The notes: generated from the letters alone by a model not told the origin. A stretch of 64,000 bases of DNA from Streptomyces sp. NBC_00582 (GCF_036345155.1 NZ_CP107772.1:1612001-1676000); one strand, 5' to 3'. Positions 1-9,826 are shown, numbered from the stretch's first letter. Translations and numbers: made by a program.

Positions 1-966
1 GAGGAGGAGCAGGACGCCGTTGATGGCGAGGACCCACACCGAGCTGACGCCGAGGGCGGGCAGGACGCTGTTGATGGAGGTCAGCAGCAGGGCGCCGAGG
101 GCGGCGCCGTAGACGCTGCCGGAGCCGCCGGTGAAGACGACGCCGCCGACCACGACCGCGCTGACGACGGTGAGTTCGTAGCCGTTGCCGGTCCCGGAGT
201 CGACGTTGCCGAACCGGGCGAGGTACATCGCGCCGGCGAGGCCGGCGAGGCCGCCGCAGAAGGTGTACGCCGCGAGGATCCGCTTGCGCACGGGGATGCC
301 GGCGAGACGGGCGGCCTCCGGGTTGGAGCCGAGGGCGTACAGCTCCCGGCCGCTGACGAAGTGCTTGAGGTAGTACGCCGTGGCGACCAGCACCGCGAGG
401 GCGATCAGCGCGAGGTACGGCACGGCGGAGAGGCCGCCGGAGCCGAAGTCGACGAATCCGCCGGGCAGGTCGGCCGCGGTGATCTGCCGGGAACCGACCC
501 AGATGGAGTCGATGCCGCGGATGATGTAGAGCGTGCCGAGGGTCACGACGAGGGCGGGCACCTGGCCGAGGCTGACCAGCAGGCCGTTGAGGAGCCCGAA
601 GCCGACGCCGAGCAGGACGGCCAGCACGATCGCGATCACGGGGTTGCCGCCGCCGTGCAGATAGGTGCCTGCGGCGAAGGCGGTGATGCCGAGGGTGGAG
701 CCGACCGACAGGTCGACGTTCCTCGTGATCACCACCAGGGACTGGCCGGTGGCGACCAGCACCAGGATGGTCGCGTTCAGCAGCAGGTCCTTGATGCCCT
801 GCTCGGAGAGGAACTCGCTGTTGCCGGCCTGGGTGACGGCGATCATCACCAGGAAGACGACCAGGATGGCGAGTTCGCGCATCTTGAAGACGCGGTCGAC
901 GAGCCGGGTGCCGCTCGACTGGGGCGCCTCGGCGACAGGGGCCTGTTCAGGAGTGGCGACCGTCAT
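1..966 (-). CDS. Sugar ABC transporter permease, RbsC/RhaP type (partial)
   Basis: Inner-membrane permease of a carbohydrate ABC importer. The frame reads from ATG at 966 to the window edge without a stop, so the C-terminus is missing (322 codons seen). The protein is very hydrophobic, with several membrane spans. It carries blocks typical of the RbsC/AraH (BPD_transp_2) family: [29 protein letters not shown] and [12 protein letters not shown]. Its ATG overlaps the stop of the ATPase gene by 4 bases (ATGA at 963-966), so the two are translationally coupled. Because the rhamnose catabolic genes are divergent from this pair, L-rhamnose is the likely substrate; this is inference. A second permease and a periplasmic binding protein are expected just beyond the edge. 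Confidence 0.9.
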   Translation of the reverse strand, partial: MTVATPEQAPVAEAPQSSGTRLVDRVFKMRELAILVVFLVMIAVTQAGNSEFLSEQGIKDLLLNATILVLVATGQSLVVITRNVDLSVGSTLGITAFAAGTYLHGGGNPVIAIVLAVLLGVGFGLLNGLLVSLGQVPALVVTLGTLYIIRGIDSIWVGSRQITAADLPGGFVDFGSGGLSAVPYLALIALAVLVATAYYLKHFVSGRELYALGSNPEAARLAGIPVRKRILAAYTFCGGLAGLAGAMYLARFGNVDSGTGNGYELTVVSAVVVGGVVFTGGSGSVYGAALGALLLTSINSVLPALGVSSVWVLAINGVLLLL

Positions 967-2480
967 GCGGCAACCCTCCCGGTGGCTGCGGCCATCACGG
1001 TTTCCTCGGTGGCGTCGGAACGGGGGATCTCGGCGGTGAGCCGGCCCTCGTGCATCACCAGCACGCGGTCGGCCATGCCGAGGATCTCGGGCAGGTCGGA
1101 GGAGATCATCAGGACGGCGACCCCGTCGGCGGCCAGCTCACTGAGCAGCCGGTGCACCTCGGCCTTGGTGCCGACGTCGATGCCGCGGGTGGGCTCGTCG
1201 ACGATCAGCACCTTGGGAGCGGTGGCCAGCCACTTGGCGAGGACGACCTTCTGCTGGTTGCCGCCGGAGAGCGTGTTGACGGTGTCGGCGATCCGGGCGT
1301 ACTTCACCTGGAGCTTGACCGCCCAGTCCAGGGACCGGCTGCGCTCGGCGCCGCGGTCCATCAGGCCGGCCTTCACCGTCGTACGGAGGCCGGTGAGGCC
1401 GATGTTGCGCTCGATGGACATGTCCATCACCAGGCCCTGGGCGCGCCGGTCCTCCGGGACCAGAGCGAGGCCGGCGGCCATCGCGGTGGAGGGGGCGCCG
1501 TTGACCAGCGCCCTGCCGTCGACGGTGACGTCACCGGCGTCCCAGCGGTCGATCCCGAACACGGCCCGGGCGACTTCGGTGCGACCGGCGCCGACGAGTC
1601 CGGCCAGGCCGACGATCTCGCCGCGCCGCACCTCGAAGGAGACGTCGGTGAAGACGCCCTCCCGGGTCAGCCGGCGGACACTCAGGGCGACCTCGCCCGG
1701 GGTGACGTCCTGCTTGGGGTAGAGCTCGTCGAGGTCGCGGCCGACCATCCGGCGGACCAGGTCGTCCTCGGTCATGCCGGCGAGGGGCTCGCTGGCGATC
1801 CACGCGCCGTCGCGCAGGGTCGTCACCCGCTGGCAGATCTCGAAGATCTCCTCCAGCCGGTGGGAGATGAACAGGACGGCCGCGCCCTGTTCGCGCAGGG
1901 TGCGCACGACTCCGAAGAGCCGGGCGACCTCGCTGCCGGTGAGGGCGGCGGTCGGCTCGTCCATGATCAGGACACGGGCGTCGAAGGAGAGCGCCTTGGC
2001 GATCTCCACGATCTGCTGGTCGGCGATGGACAGTCCGCGGGCCGGGCGGTCGGGGTCGAGGTCGACACCGAGCCGCGCCATCAGGGCGGCGGTCGCCGCA
2101 TGGGTGGCCTTGTGGTCGATGCGGCCGAGGGCGCGCCGCGGCTGGCGGCCCATGAAGATGTTCTCGGCGATCGAAAGGTCGGGGAAGAGCGTCGGTTCCT
2201 GGTAGATCACGGCGATGCCGGCGTCGCGGGCGTCGCCGGGACCGTGGAAGACGACGGGCTCTCCGTCGAGCAGCACCCGGCCGGTGTCCGGCCGGTGCAC
2301 CCCCGCGAGGGTCTTGATCAGGGTCGACTTGCCCGCGCCGTTCTCACCGGCGAGGGCGTGCACCTCGCCGGGGAACAGCTCCAGGGAGACGCCCCGCAGG
2401 GCGCGAACGGCGCCGAAGGACTTGGCGACGTCCCTGAGCGCCAGCACCGGGGCCGGTCCCGTGTCGGACGGGTGGGTCAT
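963..2480 (-). CDS. Sugar ABC transporter ATP-binding protein (duplicated ATPase, RbsA/RhaT type)
   Basis: Energy-coupling subunit of the sugar importer, about 505 residues, with two ABC domains in tandem as in RbsA/XylG/AraG. The first domain has Walker [10 protein letters not shown] near residue 45 and Walker [12 protein letters not shown]. The second has a degenerate P-loop ([10 protein letters not shown]), the signature [15 protein letters not shown] and Walker [13 protein letters not shown]; such asymmetry is normal in this family. I chose the ATG at 2480 because GGAG lies 7 bases upstream; an in-frame ATG at 2582 would run into the promoter region. The gene is the first of a leftward operon with the permease and faces the rhamnose genes. 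Rhamnose specificity is inferred from that context. Confidence 0.92.
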   Translation of the reverse strand: MTHPSDTGPAPVLALRDVAKSFGAVRALRGVSLELFPGEVHALAGENGAGKSTLIKTLAGVHRPDTGRVLLDGEPVVFHGPGDARDAGIAVIYQEPTLFPDLSIAENIFMGRQPRRALGRIDHKATHAATAALMARLGVDLDPDRPARGLSIADQQIVEIAKALSFDARVLIMDEPTAALTGSEVARLFGVVRTLREQGAAVLFISHRLEEIFEICQRVTTLRDGAWIASEPLAGMTEDDLVRRMVGRDLDELYPKQDVTPGEVALSVRRLTREGVFTDVSFEVRRGEIVGLAGLVGAGRTEVARAVFGIDRWDAGDVTVDGRALVNGAPSTAMAAGLALVPEDRRAQGLVMDMSIERNIGLTGLRTTVKAGLMDRGAERSRSLDWAVKLQVKYARIADTVNTLSGGNQQKVVLAKWLATAPKVLIVDEPTRGIDVGTKAEVHRLLSELAADGVAVLMISSDLPEILGMADRVLVMHEGRLTAEIPRSDATEETVMAAATGRVAA

Positions 2481-2536
2481 GGGTGGCTCCTCGACGAACG
2501 TCCGCGACGGTGCCCCTGGGGCCCGCCACGGCGTCG

Positions 2537-2548
2537 TGAAAGGTTTCA
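2537..2548. promoter_or_regulatory. Putative LacI-type operator TGAAAGGTTTCA
   Basis: Perfect TGAAA-GG-TTTCA palindrome in the leader of the ABC operon. It starts about 8 bases downstream of the transcription start predicted from the leftward promoter. It matches the TGAAAnnTTTCA form common for actinobacterial LacI-family sugar regulators. A sister site lies at 2703-2714. Confidence 0.6.
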
Positions 2549-2562
2549 ACTGGATGGCCGGG

Positions 2563-2592
2563 ACGTTAGGCATAGCGGGCATGTCGCGTCAA
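2563..2592 (-). promoter_or_regulatory. Putative promoter of the sugar ABC operon
   Basis: On the minus strand, TTGACG (plus 2587-2592) and TAACGT (plus 2563-2568) are separated by 18 bases, a reasonable vegetative sigma promoter. Transcription would start near 2556, just before the operator at 2537-2548. Confidence 0.5.
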
Positions 2593-2602
2593 TGGGTCCG
2601 TG

Positions 2603-2617
2603 TCGAAAAGTTTTCGA
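2603..2617. promoter_or_regulatory. Central 15-bp palindrome TCGAAAAGTTTTCGA
   Basis: Perfect inverted repeat TCGAAAA-G-TTTTCGA lying upstream of both predicted -35 boxes. It differs from the flanking TGAA..TTCA sites, so it may bind a second regulator (activator or catabolite control). The assignment is inference. Confidence 0.45.
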
Positions 2618-2666
2618 TAGCCGAAGGTCACGCGGCGGTCACAAAAAGGGGACGCGGTCGAAAGGG

Positions 2667-2695
2667 TTGACACTCCCCTCGCGGCCTCATAGCTT
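2667..2695 (+). promoter_or_regulatory. Putative promoter of the rhamnose operon
   Basis: TTGACA at 2667-2672, a 17-base spacer and TAGCTT at 2690-2695 form one of the best HrdB-like promoters in the window. The expected start point near 2702 abuts the operator at 2703-2714. Confidence 0.6.
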
Positions 2696-2702
2696 CCCGT
2701 TC

Positions 2703-2714
2703 TGAATCGTTTCA
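2703..2714. promoter_or_regulatory. Putative LacI-type operator TGAATCGTTTCA
   Basis: Near-palindrome TGAAT-CG-TTTCA beginning one base after the predicted transcription start of the rhamnose operon, a position where bound repressor would block initiation. It is the partner of the site at 2537-2548. Confidence 0.55.
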
Positions 2715-2753
2715 TCCGGGCGCTGTCCCGGACCGATGTCACAGGAGCCCGAA

Positions 2754-3914
2754 GTGACCGACCTCGCCGCCGTGAAGGCCGCGCTGAAGACCCAGGCCGT
2801 CGAGACGCCGTCGTGGGCGTACGGGAACTCGGGGACCCGCTTCAAGGTGTTCGCCCAACAAGGCGTTCCCCGCACCCCGCAGGAGAAGCTGGACGACGCG
2901 GCGCAGGTGCACGCCGTCACCGGTGTGGCCCCGACCGTGGCGCTGCACATCCCCTGGGACAAGGTGGAGGACTACTCCGCACTGGCGAAACACGCCGAGG
3001 ACCGGGGCGTGAGGCTGGGGGCGATCAACTCCAACACCTTCCAGGACGACGCCTACAAGCTGGGCAGCATCTGCCACCCCGACGCGGCGGTCCGGCGCAA
3101 GGCCGTCGATCATCTGCTCGAGTGCGTCGACATCATGGACGCGACGGGCTCCGCCGATCTCAAGCTGTGGTTCGCCGACGGCACGAACTATCCGGGCCAG
3201 GACGACGTGCGCTCACGGCAGGACCGGCTGGCGGAGGGCCTCGCCGAGGTGTACGAGCGGCTCGGGGACGGGCAGCGGATGCTGCTCGAGTACAAGTTCT
3301 TCGAGCCCGCCTTCTACACCACCGACGTCCCGGACTGGGGCACGGCGTACGCGCACTGTCTGAAGCTGGGGCCGAAGGCGCAGGTCGTGGTCGACACGGG
3401 CCACCACGCGCCGGGGACCAACATCGAGTTCATCGTGGCGACGCTGCTGCGGGAGGGGAAGCTCGGCGGGTTCGACTTCAACTCGCGGTTCTACGCCGAC
3501 GACGATCTGATGGTGGGGGCCGCCGACCCGTTCCAGCTGTTCCGGATCATGTACGAGGTCGTCCGTGGGGGCGGGTTCACCTCCGAGGTGGCGTTCATGC
3601 TGGACCAGTGCCACAACATCGAGGCGAAGATCCCGGCGATCATCCGGTCCGTGATGAACGTGCAGGAGGCCACGGCGAAGGCGCTGCTGGTGGATCGGGC
3701 GGCGTTGGCCGCCGCTCAGGCTTCCGGGGATGTGCTGGAGGCGAATGCGGTGCTGATGGACGCGTACAACACGGATGTGCGGCCGTTGCTTCGTGAGGTG
3801 CGCGAGGAGATGGGGTTGGACCCCGAGCCGCTTGTCGCCTACCGGGCGTCGGGGTGGGCCGAGAAGGTCGTCGCCGAGCGTGTCGGGGGAGAGCAGGCCG
3901 GTTGGGGCGCGTAA
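2754..3914 (+). CDS. rhaI: L-rhamnose isomerase
   Basis: Converts L-rhamnose to L-rhamnulose in the cytoplasm, the first catabolic step. It is a TIM-barrel sugar isomerase of the actinobacterial/Pseudomonas RhaI type, about 386 residues. Visible blocks include [54 protein letters not shown] and [15 protein letters not shown], which carry the expected acidic and histidine metal ligands. I chose GTG at 2754 because AGGAG at 2743-2747 sits 6 bases upstream; an in-frame ATG at 2736 has no such site. It is the first gene of the rightward operon and is followed after 115 bases by the aldolase-dehydrogenase. The substrate follows from the complete rhamnose set around it. Confidence 0.95.
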   Translation: MTDLAAVKAALKTQAVETPSWAYGNSGTRFKVFAQQGVPRTPQEKLDDAAQVHAVTGVAPTVALHIPWDKVEDYSALAKHAEDRGVRLGAINSNTFQDDAYKLGSICHPDAAVRRKAVDHLLECVDIMDATGSADLKLWFADGTNYPGQDDVRSRQDRLAEGLAEVYERLGDGQRMLLEYKFFEPAFYTTDVPDWGTAYAHCLKLGPKAQVVVDTGHHAPGTNIEFIVATLLREGKLGGFDFNSRFYADDDLMVGAADPFQLFRIMYEVVRGGGFTSEVAFMLDQCHNIEAKIPAIIRSVMNVQEATAKALLVDRAALAAAQASGDVLEANAVLMDAYNTDVRPLLREVREEMGLDPEPLVAYRASGWAEKVVAERVGGEQAGWGA

Positions 3915-3925
3915 GCGTCTGCCTG

Positions 3926-3998
3926 CCTCGATCTGTGTCGTCGCGGGCTGCGGGCCGGTCGTGGCCGGTCGCGCGGTTCCCCGCGCCCCCAAGGAATC
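3926..3998. repeat. Streptomyces-type intergenic repeat (TTCCCCGCGCCCC element)
   Basis: The rhaI-rhaEW gap contains a stretch that resembles a short GC-rich repeat I know from many Streptomyces intergenic regions: a GGGCTGCGGGCCGG block followed by GCGGTTCCCCGCGCCCCC. Only one copy is in this window, so the repeat status rests on prior knowledge and not on internal comparison. The gap otherwise holds only the leader of the next gene. Confidence 0.5.
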
Positions 3999-4029
3999 GC
4001 ACCCTCTTTCAAGTAAGGACAGGACGTTC

Positions 4030-6069
4030 ATGTCACCGCACCCCGAAGCCGCCGCCCTCCTCGCGCGGTCGCACCGACTCGGTGCTGATCCCCGTAATAC
4101 GAACTACGCCGGCGGCAACGCGTCCGCCAAGGGCACCGACACCGACCCCGTCACCGGTGGGGAGGTCGAGCTGATGTGGGTGAAGGGGTCGGGAGGCGAC
4201 CTCGGCACGCTCACCGAGAGCGGGCTCGCCGTGCTGCGGCTGGACCGGCTGCGGGGGCTCGTCGACGTCTACCCGGGGGTCGAGCGCGAGGACGAGATGG
4301 TCGCCGCGTTCGACTACTGCCTGCACGGCAAGGGCGGGGCCGCCCCGTCCATCGACACCGCCATGCACGGGCTCGTCGACGCCGCGCACGTCGATCATCT
4401 GCACCCGGACTCCGGTATCGCGCTGGCCTGTGCCGCCGACGGGGAGAAGCTGACCGCCGAGTGCTTCGGGGACAGCGTGGCGTGGGTGCCGTGGCGGCGG
4501 CCCGGGTTCCAGCTCGGGCTGGACATCGCCGCGATCAAGGCCGCCAACCCGCAGGCCATCGGGGTCGTCCTGGGCGGGCACGGGATCACCGCCTGGGGCG
4601 ACAGCGCCGAGGAGTGCGAGCGCAACTCCCTGCACATCATCCGGACCGCGGAGGCGTTCCTCGCCGAGCGGGGGAAGGCCGAGCCCTTCGGGCCCGTCAT
4701 CGAGGGGTACGAGGCACTGGCCGAGGGTGAGCGCCGGGAGCGGGCCGCCGCGCTCGCGCCGTATGTGCGGGCCGTCGCCTCGCAGGACCGGCCGCAGGTC
4801 GGGCACTTCGACGACTCCGAGACCGTCCTCGACTTCGTGGCGCGCGCCGAGCATCCCCGGCTCGCCGCACTGGGGACGTCGTGCCCGGACCACTTCCTGC
4901 GGACCAAGGTACGGCCGCTGGTGCTGGACCTGGCGCCGAGCGCTCCGCTCGACGAGGCGATCGCCCGGCTGAAGGAGCTGCACACCGCCTACCGGGAGGA
5001 GTACTCCGCCTACTACCGGCGGCATGCCGAGCCCGACTCCCCCGCCCTGCGCGGCGCCGACCCGGCCATCGTGCTGGTGCCCGGCGTGGGCATGTTCTCC
5101 TTCGGCAAGGACAAGCAGACCGCTCGGGTGGCCGGCGAGTTCTACCTCAACGCGATCAACGTGATGCGAGGCGCCGAGGCGGTGTCGTCGTACGCGCCGA
5201 TCGAGGAGCGGGAGAAGTTCCGCATCGAGTACTGGGCGCTGGAGGAGGCCAAGCTCCAGCGGATGCCGAAGCCGAAGGCGCTGGCCACCCGGGTGGCGCT
5301 GGTGACCGGGGCGGGCAGCGGGATCGGCAGGGCCATCGCGCACCGGCTGGTCGCCGAGGGGGCGTGTGTCGTCGTCGCCGACCTGAACGGGGAGAACGCC
5401 GCTCAGGTCGCCGAGGAGCTCGGCGGGCCGGACAGGGCCGTCGCCGTCACCGTCGACGTGACGGACGAGGAGCAGATCGCCGGGGCCTTCAAGGCGGCCG
5501 CGCTCGCCTTCGGCGGGGTCGATCTCGTCGTCAACAACGCCGGGATCTCCATCTCGAAGCCGCTGCTGGAGACCTCCGCGAAGGACTGGGACCTCCAGCA
5601 CGACATCATGGCGCGGGGGTCGTTCCTGGTGTCGCGCGAGGCGGCCCGGGTGATGATCGCGCAGGGGCTGGGCGGGGACATCGTCTACATCGCCTCGAAG
5701 AACGCCGTGTTCGCCGGGCCCAACAACATCGCCTACTCCGCCACCAAGGCCGACCAGGCCCACCAGGTGCGGCTGCTCGCGGCCGAGCTGGGTGAGCACG
5801 GGATCCGGGTCAACGGTGTCAATCCGGACGGGGTGGTGCGGGGATCGGGGATCTTCGCCGGCGGATGGGGCGCCCAGCGGGCCGCCGTGTACGGGGTCGA
5901 GGAGGAGAAGCTGGGCGAGTTCTACGCGCAGCGGACCATCCTCAAGCGGGAGGTGCTGCCGGAGCACGTCGCGAACGCCGTCTTCGCGCTCACGGGTGGC
6001 GAGCTGACCCACACCACCGGTCTGCACATCCCGGTCGACGCGGGTGTGGCTGCCGCGTTCCTCCGGTGA
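4030..6069 (+). CDS. rhaEW: Bifunctional L-rhamnulose-1-phosphate aldolase / L-lactaldehyde dehydrogenase
   Basis: A fusion of about 679 residues that cleaves L-rhamnulose-1-phosphate to dihydroxyacetone phosphate and L-lactaldehyde, then oxidises the aldehyde to L-lactate. Residues 1 to about 400 are a class II aldolase/adducin domain, with HLHPDSGIAL near 122 and GGHGITAWG near 182 supplying zinc histidines. A short-chain dehydrogenase domain starts near 419 (LVTGAGSGIGRAI) and has NNAGIS and the catalytic YSATK near 567. The architecture matches B. subtilis YuxG/RhaEW. I chose ATG 4030; the open frame extends further upstream but only over the intergenic repeat. The stop overlaps the kinase start by 4 bases. 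Making lactate directly explains the lactate-oxidising genes downstream. Confidence 0.94.
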   Translation: MSPHPEAAALLARSHRLGADPRNTNYAGGNASAKGTDTDPVTGGEVELMWVKGSGGDLGTLTESGLAVLRLDRLRGLVDVYPGVEREDEMVAAFDYCLHGKGGAAPSIDTAMHGLVDAAHVDHLHPDSGIALACAADGEKLTAECFGDSVAWVPWRRPGFQLGLDIAAIKAANPQAIGVVLGGHGITAWGDSAEECERNSLHIIRTAEAFLAERGKAEPFGPVIEGYEALAEGERRERAAALAPYVRAVASQDRPQVGHFDDSETVLDFVARAEHPRLAALGTSCPDHFLRTKVRPLVLDLAPSAPLDEAIARLKELHTAYREEYSAYYRRHAEPDSPALRGADPAIVLVPGVGMFSFGKDKQTARVAGEFYLNAINVMRGAEAVSSYAPIEEREKFRIEYWALEEAKLQRMPKPKALATRVALVTGAGSGIGRAIAHRLVAEGACVVVADLNGENAAQVAEELGGPDRAVAVTVDVTDEEQIAGAFKAAALAFGGVDLVVNNAGISISKPLLETSAKDWDLQHDIMARGSFLVSREAARVMIAQGLGGDIVYIASKNAVFAGPNNIAYSATKADQAHQVRLLAAELGEHGIRVNGVNPDGVVRGSGIFAGGWGAQRAAVYGVEEEKLGEFYAQRTILKREVLPEHVANAVFALTGGELTHTTGLHIPVDAGVAAAFLR

Positions 6070-7514
6070 GCGCGCACGTGAAGTCGTACGCCGCGGTCGA
6101 TCTCGGCGCGTCCAGCGGACGGGTCATGGTCGGCCGCGTGGGGCCGGACTCGCTGGAGCTGGCGGAGGCGCACCGGTTCGCCAACCGTCCGGTGCGGGTC
6201 CCGGAGGGGCTGCGGTGGGATGTGCTGTCCCTGTACGCCGGTGTCCTGGACGGACTGCGCGCCGCGGGGCAGGTCGACTCCGTCGGGATCGACAGCTGGG
6301 CCGTGGACCACGGGCTGCTGGACGGCGACGGGGCCCTGCTCGGCAATCCGGTGCACTACCGGGACGCGCGGACCGAGGGGATCGCGGAGAAGGTGTGGGC
6401 CACGGTGCCCGCTTCCGAGCTGTATGCGGCGACCGGTATCCAGTACGCGCCCTTCAACACCCTGTACCAGCTCGTCGCCGCCCGCGGGACACGTCAGTTC
6501 GCCCACGCCGAGCGACTGCTGCTCATCCCCGATCTGCTGGCCTACTGGCTGACCGGCGAGCAGGGCACCGAGCTGACCAACGCCTCCACCACCCAGCTGA
6601 TCGATCCCCGGACGCGGACGTGGTCGTACGATCTCGCCGCGCGGCTGGGCATCGACCTCGACCTGTTCGCGCCGCTGCGGCAGCCCGGTGATCCCGCCGG
6701 GGTGCTGCGGGCCGGGGTGCTGGAGGAGACCGGGCTGACCGGTCCCGTGCCCGTGACCGCCGTCGGCTCGCACGACACGGCCTCCGCGGTGGCGGCCGTG
6801 CCGGCGACCGGGGAGCGGTTCGCCTACATCTGCACCGGCACCTGGTCCCTGGCCGGTCTGGAGCTGGACGCGCCGGTGCTCACCGAGGAGAGCCGGGCCG
6901 CCAACTTCACCAACGAGCTGGGTCTGGACGGCACGGTCCGGTACCTGCGCAACATCATGGGGCTCTGGCTGCTCCAGGAGTGCGTACGGGCCTGGGGCGA
7001 CCCCGATCTGGGGGTGCTGCTGCGGGAGGCGGCCGCCGCGCCGGCGCTGCGGTCGGTCGTGGACGCGGGGGACGCCGCGTTCCTCGCGCCCGGGCGGATG
7101 CCGGAGCGGATCGCCGAGGCGTGCCGGGCCTCCGGACAGCCGGTGCCCGGGACCCGCGGCGAGATCACGCGCTGCATCCTCGACTCGCTCGCCCTCGCCC
7201 ATCGACGCGCGATCGAGGAGGCCCAGCGGCTCGCCGGGCATCCCGTCGACGTCGTGCACATCGTCGGGGGCGGCACCCGCAACGCGCTGCTGTGCCAGCT
7301 CACCGCCGACGCCTGCGGGCTGCCGGTGGTGGCCGGTCCGACGGAGGCCGCCGCCCTGGGCAACGTCCTGGTGCAGGCGCGGGCACACGGGCTGGTCGGC
7401 GACCGTGCCGCCATGCGGCGCCTGCTCGCCCGTACCCAGCCGCTGACGCGCTACGAGCCGCAGGGCGGCACCGGGCGCTGGCGCGAGGCGCAGGACCGGC
7501 TCGCCGCACGGTGA
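6066..7514 (+). CDS. rhaB: Rhamnulokinase (FGGY family)
   Basis: ATP-dependent phosphorylation of L-rhamnulose to L-rhamnulose-1-phosphate, the substrate of the preceding fused aldolase. About 482 residues, the usual size. It shows the N-terminal phosphate loop DLGASSGRVMVGR near 9-20, the substrate block GIDSWAVDHGLL, GSHDTASAV, CTGTWSLAGLE near 258, and the C-terminal HIVGGGTRNALLCQ adenosine region. The start GTG at 6066 overlaps the aldolase stop (GTGA), so translation is coupled. Gene order isomerase, aldolase-dehydrogenase, kinase makes it rhaB and not a xylulo- or fuculokinase. Confidence 0.94.
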   Translation: MSAHVKSYAAVDLGASSGRVMVGRVGPDSLELAEAHRFANRPVRVPEGLRWDVLSLYAGVLDGLRAAGQVDSVGIDSWAVDHGLLDGDGALLGNPVHYRDARTEGIAEKVWATVPASELYAATGIQYAPFNTLYQLVAARGTRQFAHAERLLLIPDLLAYWLTGEQGTELTNASTTQLIDPRTRTWSYDLAARLGIDLDLFAPLRQPGDPAGVLRAGVLEETGLTGPVPVTAVGSHDTASAVAAVPATGERFAYICTGTWSLAGLELDAPVLTEESRAANFTNELGLDGTVRYLRNIMGLWLLQECVRAWGDPDLGVLLREAAAAPALRSVVDAGDAAFLAPGRMPERIAEACRASGQPVPGTRGEITRCILDSLALAHRRAIEEAQRLAGHPVDVVHIVGGGTRNALLCQLTADACGLPVVAGPTEAAALGNVLVQARAHGLVGDRAAMRRLLARTQPLTRYEPQGGTGRWREAQDRLAAR

Positions 7515-7586
7515 GCCGGGGTCTCCCCCCGGCCCCTTCACCCGACTACCCTGCACTCATCCGATGACCAACCCCGAGGAGCCGCG

Positions 7587-8342
7587 ATGCGTGTCGCACT
7601 GTTCCTGACCTGTGTCAACGACACGCTCTATCCGGACACCGGCCGCGCCGTGGTGAAACTGCTGACCAGACTGGGTGTCGAGGTCGACTTCCCGATGGCG
7701 CAGACCTGCTGCGGCCAGGCCCACTACAACACCGGCTACCGCCATGAGGCCGAACCGCTCGCCCGGCATTTCTCCGATGTCTTCGGGGAGTACGAGGCGA
7801 TCGTGACCCCTTCGGGATCGTGCGGGGCGATGGTACGGGAGCTGTATCCGCGGATGGGTGAGCGGGCGCGGGCGGAAGGGCGCGGGGGCGGACTGGCCAC
7901 GGCGCTGGCACCGGTCGTGCCGAAGACGTACGAGCTGACCGAGTTCCTCGTGGACGTGCTCGGGGTGACGGACGTCGGCGCCTACTACCCGCACACCGTG
8001 ACCTATCACCCGACCTGTCACGGGCTGCGCGGGCTGGGGCTCGGGGACCGGCCGAGGCGGCTCCTCGAGGCGGTCCGGGGGCTCGAGCTGGTGGAGCTGC
8101 CGGGCGCGGAGGAGTGCTGCGGTTTCGGCGGCACGTTCGCGCTGAAGAACTCCGACGTGTCGGCAGCGATGGGCGCGGACAAGGTGCGCAACGCCGAGGC
8201 GACCGGCGCCGAGGTGCTGTGCGCGGCCGACAACTCGTGTCTGATGCACATCGGCGGGACCATGACCCGGCTCAAGGCGGGTCTGCGGCCGGTGCACCTC
8301 GCGGAGATCCTGGCGAGCACGGAGGAGGAGCCGGCCGTATGA
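7587..8342 (+). CDS. lutA: L-lactate utilisation (Fe-S) protein LutA
   Basis: First subunit of the LutABC L-lactate oxidising complex, which feeds lactate carbon to pyruvate. 251 residues with two CCG-type cysteine-rich domains, visible as QTCCGQAHYNTG near residue 36 and ECCGFGGTFALKN near 178; these bind iron-sulfur or heterodisulfide-like clusters. GAGGAG lies upstream of the ATG. The gene begins 72 bases after rhaB in the same direction and overlaps lutB by ATGA. Its place directly downstream of a pathway that produces L-lactate supports the lactate role; the family also includes glycolate oxidase GlcF-like proteins, which are longer. Confidence 0.9.
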   Translation: MRVALFLTCVNDTLYPDTGRAVVKLLTRLGVEVDFPMAQTCCGQAHYNTGYRHEAEPLARHFSDVFGEYEAIVTPSGSCGAMVRELYPRMGERARAEGRGGGLATALAPVVPKTYELTEFLVDVLGVTDVGAYYPHTVTYHPTCHGLRGLGLGDRPRRLLEAVRGLELVELPGAEECCGFGGTFALKNSDVSAAMGADKVRNAEATGAEVLCAADNSCLMHIGGTMTRLKAGLRPVHLAEILASTEEEPAV

Positions 8343-9826
8343 GCGGGACGTTCGTGGGCATGCCGGCCTTCCCGAAGGCCGCCCGGGAGGCCGTGGGCGA
8401 TCCGACCCTGCGCGGGAATCTGCGGCACGCCACCCACACCATCCGCGCCAAGCGCGCGAAGGCGGTCGACGAGCTGTCCGACTGGGCCGAGCTGCGGGAG
8501 GCCGGCAAGCGCATCAAGGACCATACGCTCCGTCATCTCGACCGCTATCTCGTGCAGTTGGAGGAGTCGGTCACGGCGGCGGGCGGGACCGTGCACTGGG
8601 CGGCCGACGCCGAGGAGGCCAACCGGATCGTCGCGCGGCTCGTGAAGGAGACGGGCGAGTCGGAGGTCGTCAAGGTCAAGTCCATGGCCACCCAGGAGAT
8701 CGGGCTCAACGAGGCGCTGGAGGCGGAGGGCGTCCACGCCTACGAGACCGATCTCGCCGAGCTGATCGTGCAGTTGGGCAAGGACCGGCCGTCGCACATC
8801 CTCGTCCCGGCCATCCACCGCAACCGCGGGGAGATCCGGGACATCTTCGCGAGGGAGATGAGCGAGTGGGGGCGCCCGGCCCCGGAGGGGCTCACCGACA
8901 CCCCCGCCGAACTCGCCGAGGCGGCCCGGCTGCATCTGCGCGAGAAGTTCCTTCGGGCCAAGGTCGGCGTCTCGGGCGCGAACTTCATGGTCGCCGAGAC
9001 CGGCACGCTGGTCGTCGTCGAGTCCGAGGGCAACGGGCGGATGTGTCTGACCCTGCCCGAGACCCTGATCTCGGTCGTCGGGATCGAGAAGATCGTGCCG
9101 ACCTGGCGGGACCTGGAGGTCTTCCTGCAGACCCTGCCGCGCTCCTCGACCGCCGAGCGCATGAACCCGTACACCTCGACATGGACGGGCACGACCGACG
9201 GCGACGGGCCGAAGACCTTCCATCTGGTGCTGCTGGACAACGGCCGCACCGACACCCTCGCCGACGAGGTCGGCCGCCAGGCCCTGCGCTGCATCCGCTG
9301 CTCGGCGTGCCTGAACGTCTGCCCGGTCTACGAGCGGGCCGGCGGACACGCGTACGGCTCGGTCTACCCGGGCCCGATCGGCGCCATCCTCAGCCCCCAG
9401 CTGCGCGGCACACAGAGCGAGATCGACGCCTCCCTGCCGTACGCCTCCTCGCTCTGCGGTGCCTGCTACGAGGTGTGCCCGGTCGCCATCGACATCCCCG
9501 AGGTGCTGGTGCATCTGCGGGAACGGGTCGTCGAGGGCGGGCCGGTGATCCAGGAGGGCAACCGGGTGGTGCTCAAGCCCGCCAAGGGCCATGCGGCCGA
9601 GCGGGCGGCGATGCGGGCGGCGCGCTGGGCGTTCGCCCACCCCGGCGCCCTGCGCACCGGGCAGCGGCTGGCCTCCCGGACGCGCCGGCTGCACCCTCGT
9701 ACGCTCCCCGGACCGGGGAAGGCGTGGAGCGGCAGCCGGGACCTGCCGGCCGTACCGGCGGAACCCTTCCGCGACTGGTGGCAGCGCACGAACGGCGGGG
9801 AATCCGGCAAGGGAGGAGCGAAGTGA
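8339..9826 (+). CDS. lutB: L-lactate utilisation iron-sulfur protein LutB
   Basis: Core iron-sulfur subunit of the lactate oxidation complex, about 495 residues. The N-terminal two thirds form the LUD domain (VVKVKSMATQEIGLNEALE, GVSGANFMVAETGTLVVVESEGN). Two ferredoxin-like clusters follow, CIRCSACLNVCPVY near 318 and CGACYEVCPVAIDIP near 373. The start ATG overlaps the lutA stop, and the stop overlaps the lutC start, so the three are a tight translational unit. An arginine- and proline-rich tail ends the protein. Assignment as LutB/LldF is secure from the motifs and from the neighbours. Confidence 0.93.
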   Translation: MSGTFVGMPAFPKAAREAVGDPTLRGNLRHATHTIRAKRAKAVDELSDWAELREAGKRIKDHTLRHLDRYLVQLEESVTAAGGTVHWAADAEEANRIVARLVKETGESEVVKVKSMATQEIGLNEALEAEGVHAYETDLAELIVQLGKDRPSHILVPAIHRNRGEIRDIFAREMSEWGRPAPEGLTDTPAELAEAARLHLREKFLRAKVGVSGANFMVAETGTLVVVESEGNGRMCLTLPETLISVVGIEKIVPTWRDLEVFLQTLPRSSTAERMNPYTSTWTGTTDGDGPKTFHLVLLDNGRTDTLADEVGRQALRCIRCSACLNVCPVYERAGGHAYGSVYPGPIGAILSPQLRGTQSEIDASLPYASSLCGACYEVCPVAIDIPEVLVHLRERVVEGGPVIQEGNRVVLKPAKGHAAERAAMRAARWAFAHPGALRTGQRLASRTRRLHPRTLPGPGKAWSGSRDLPAVPAEPFRDWWQRTNGGESGKGGAK

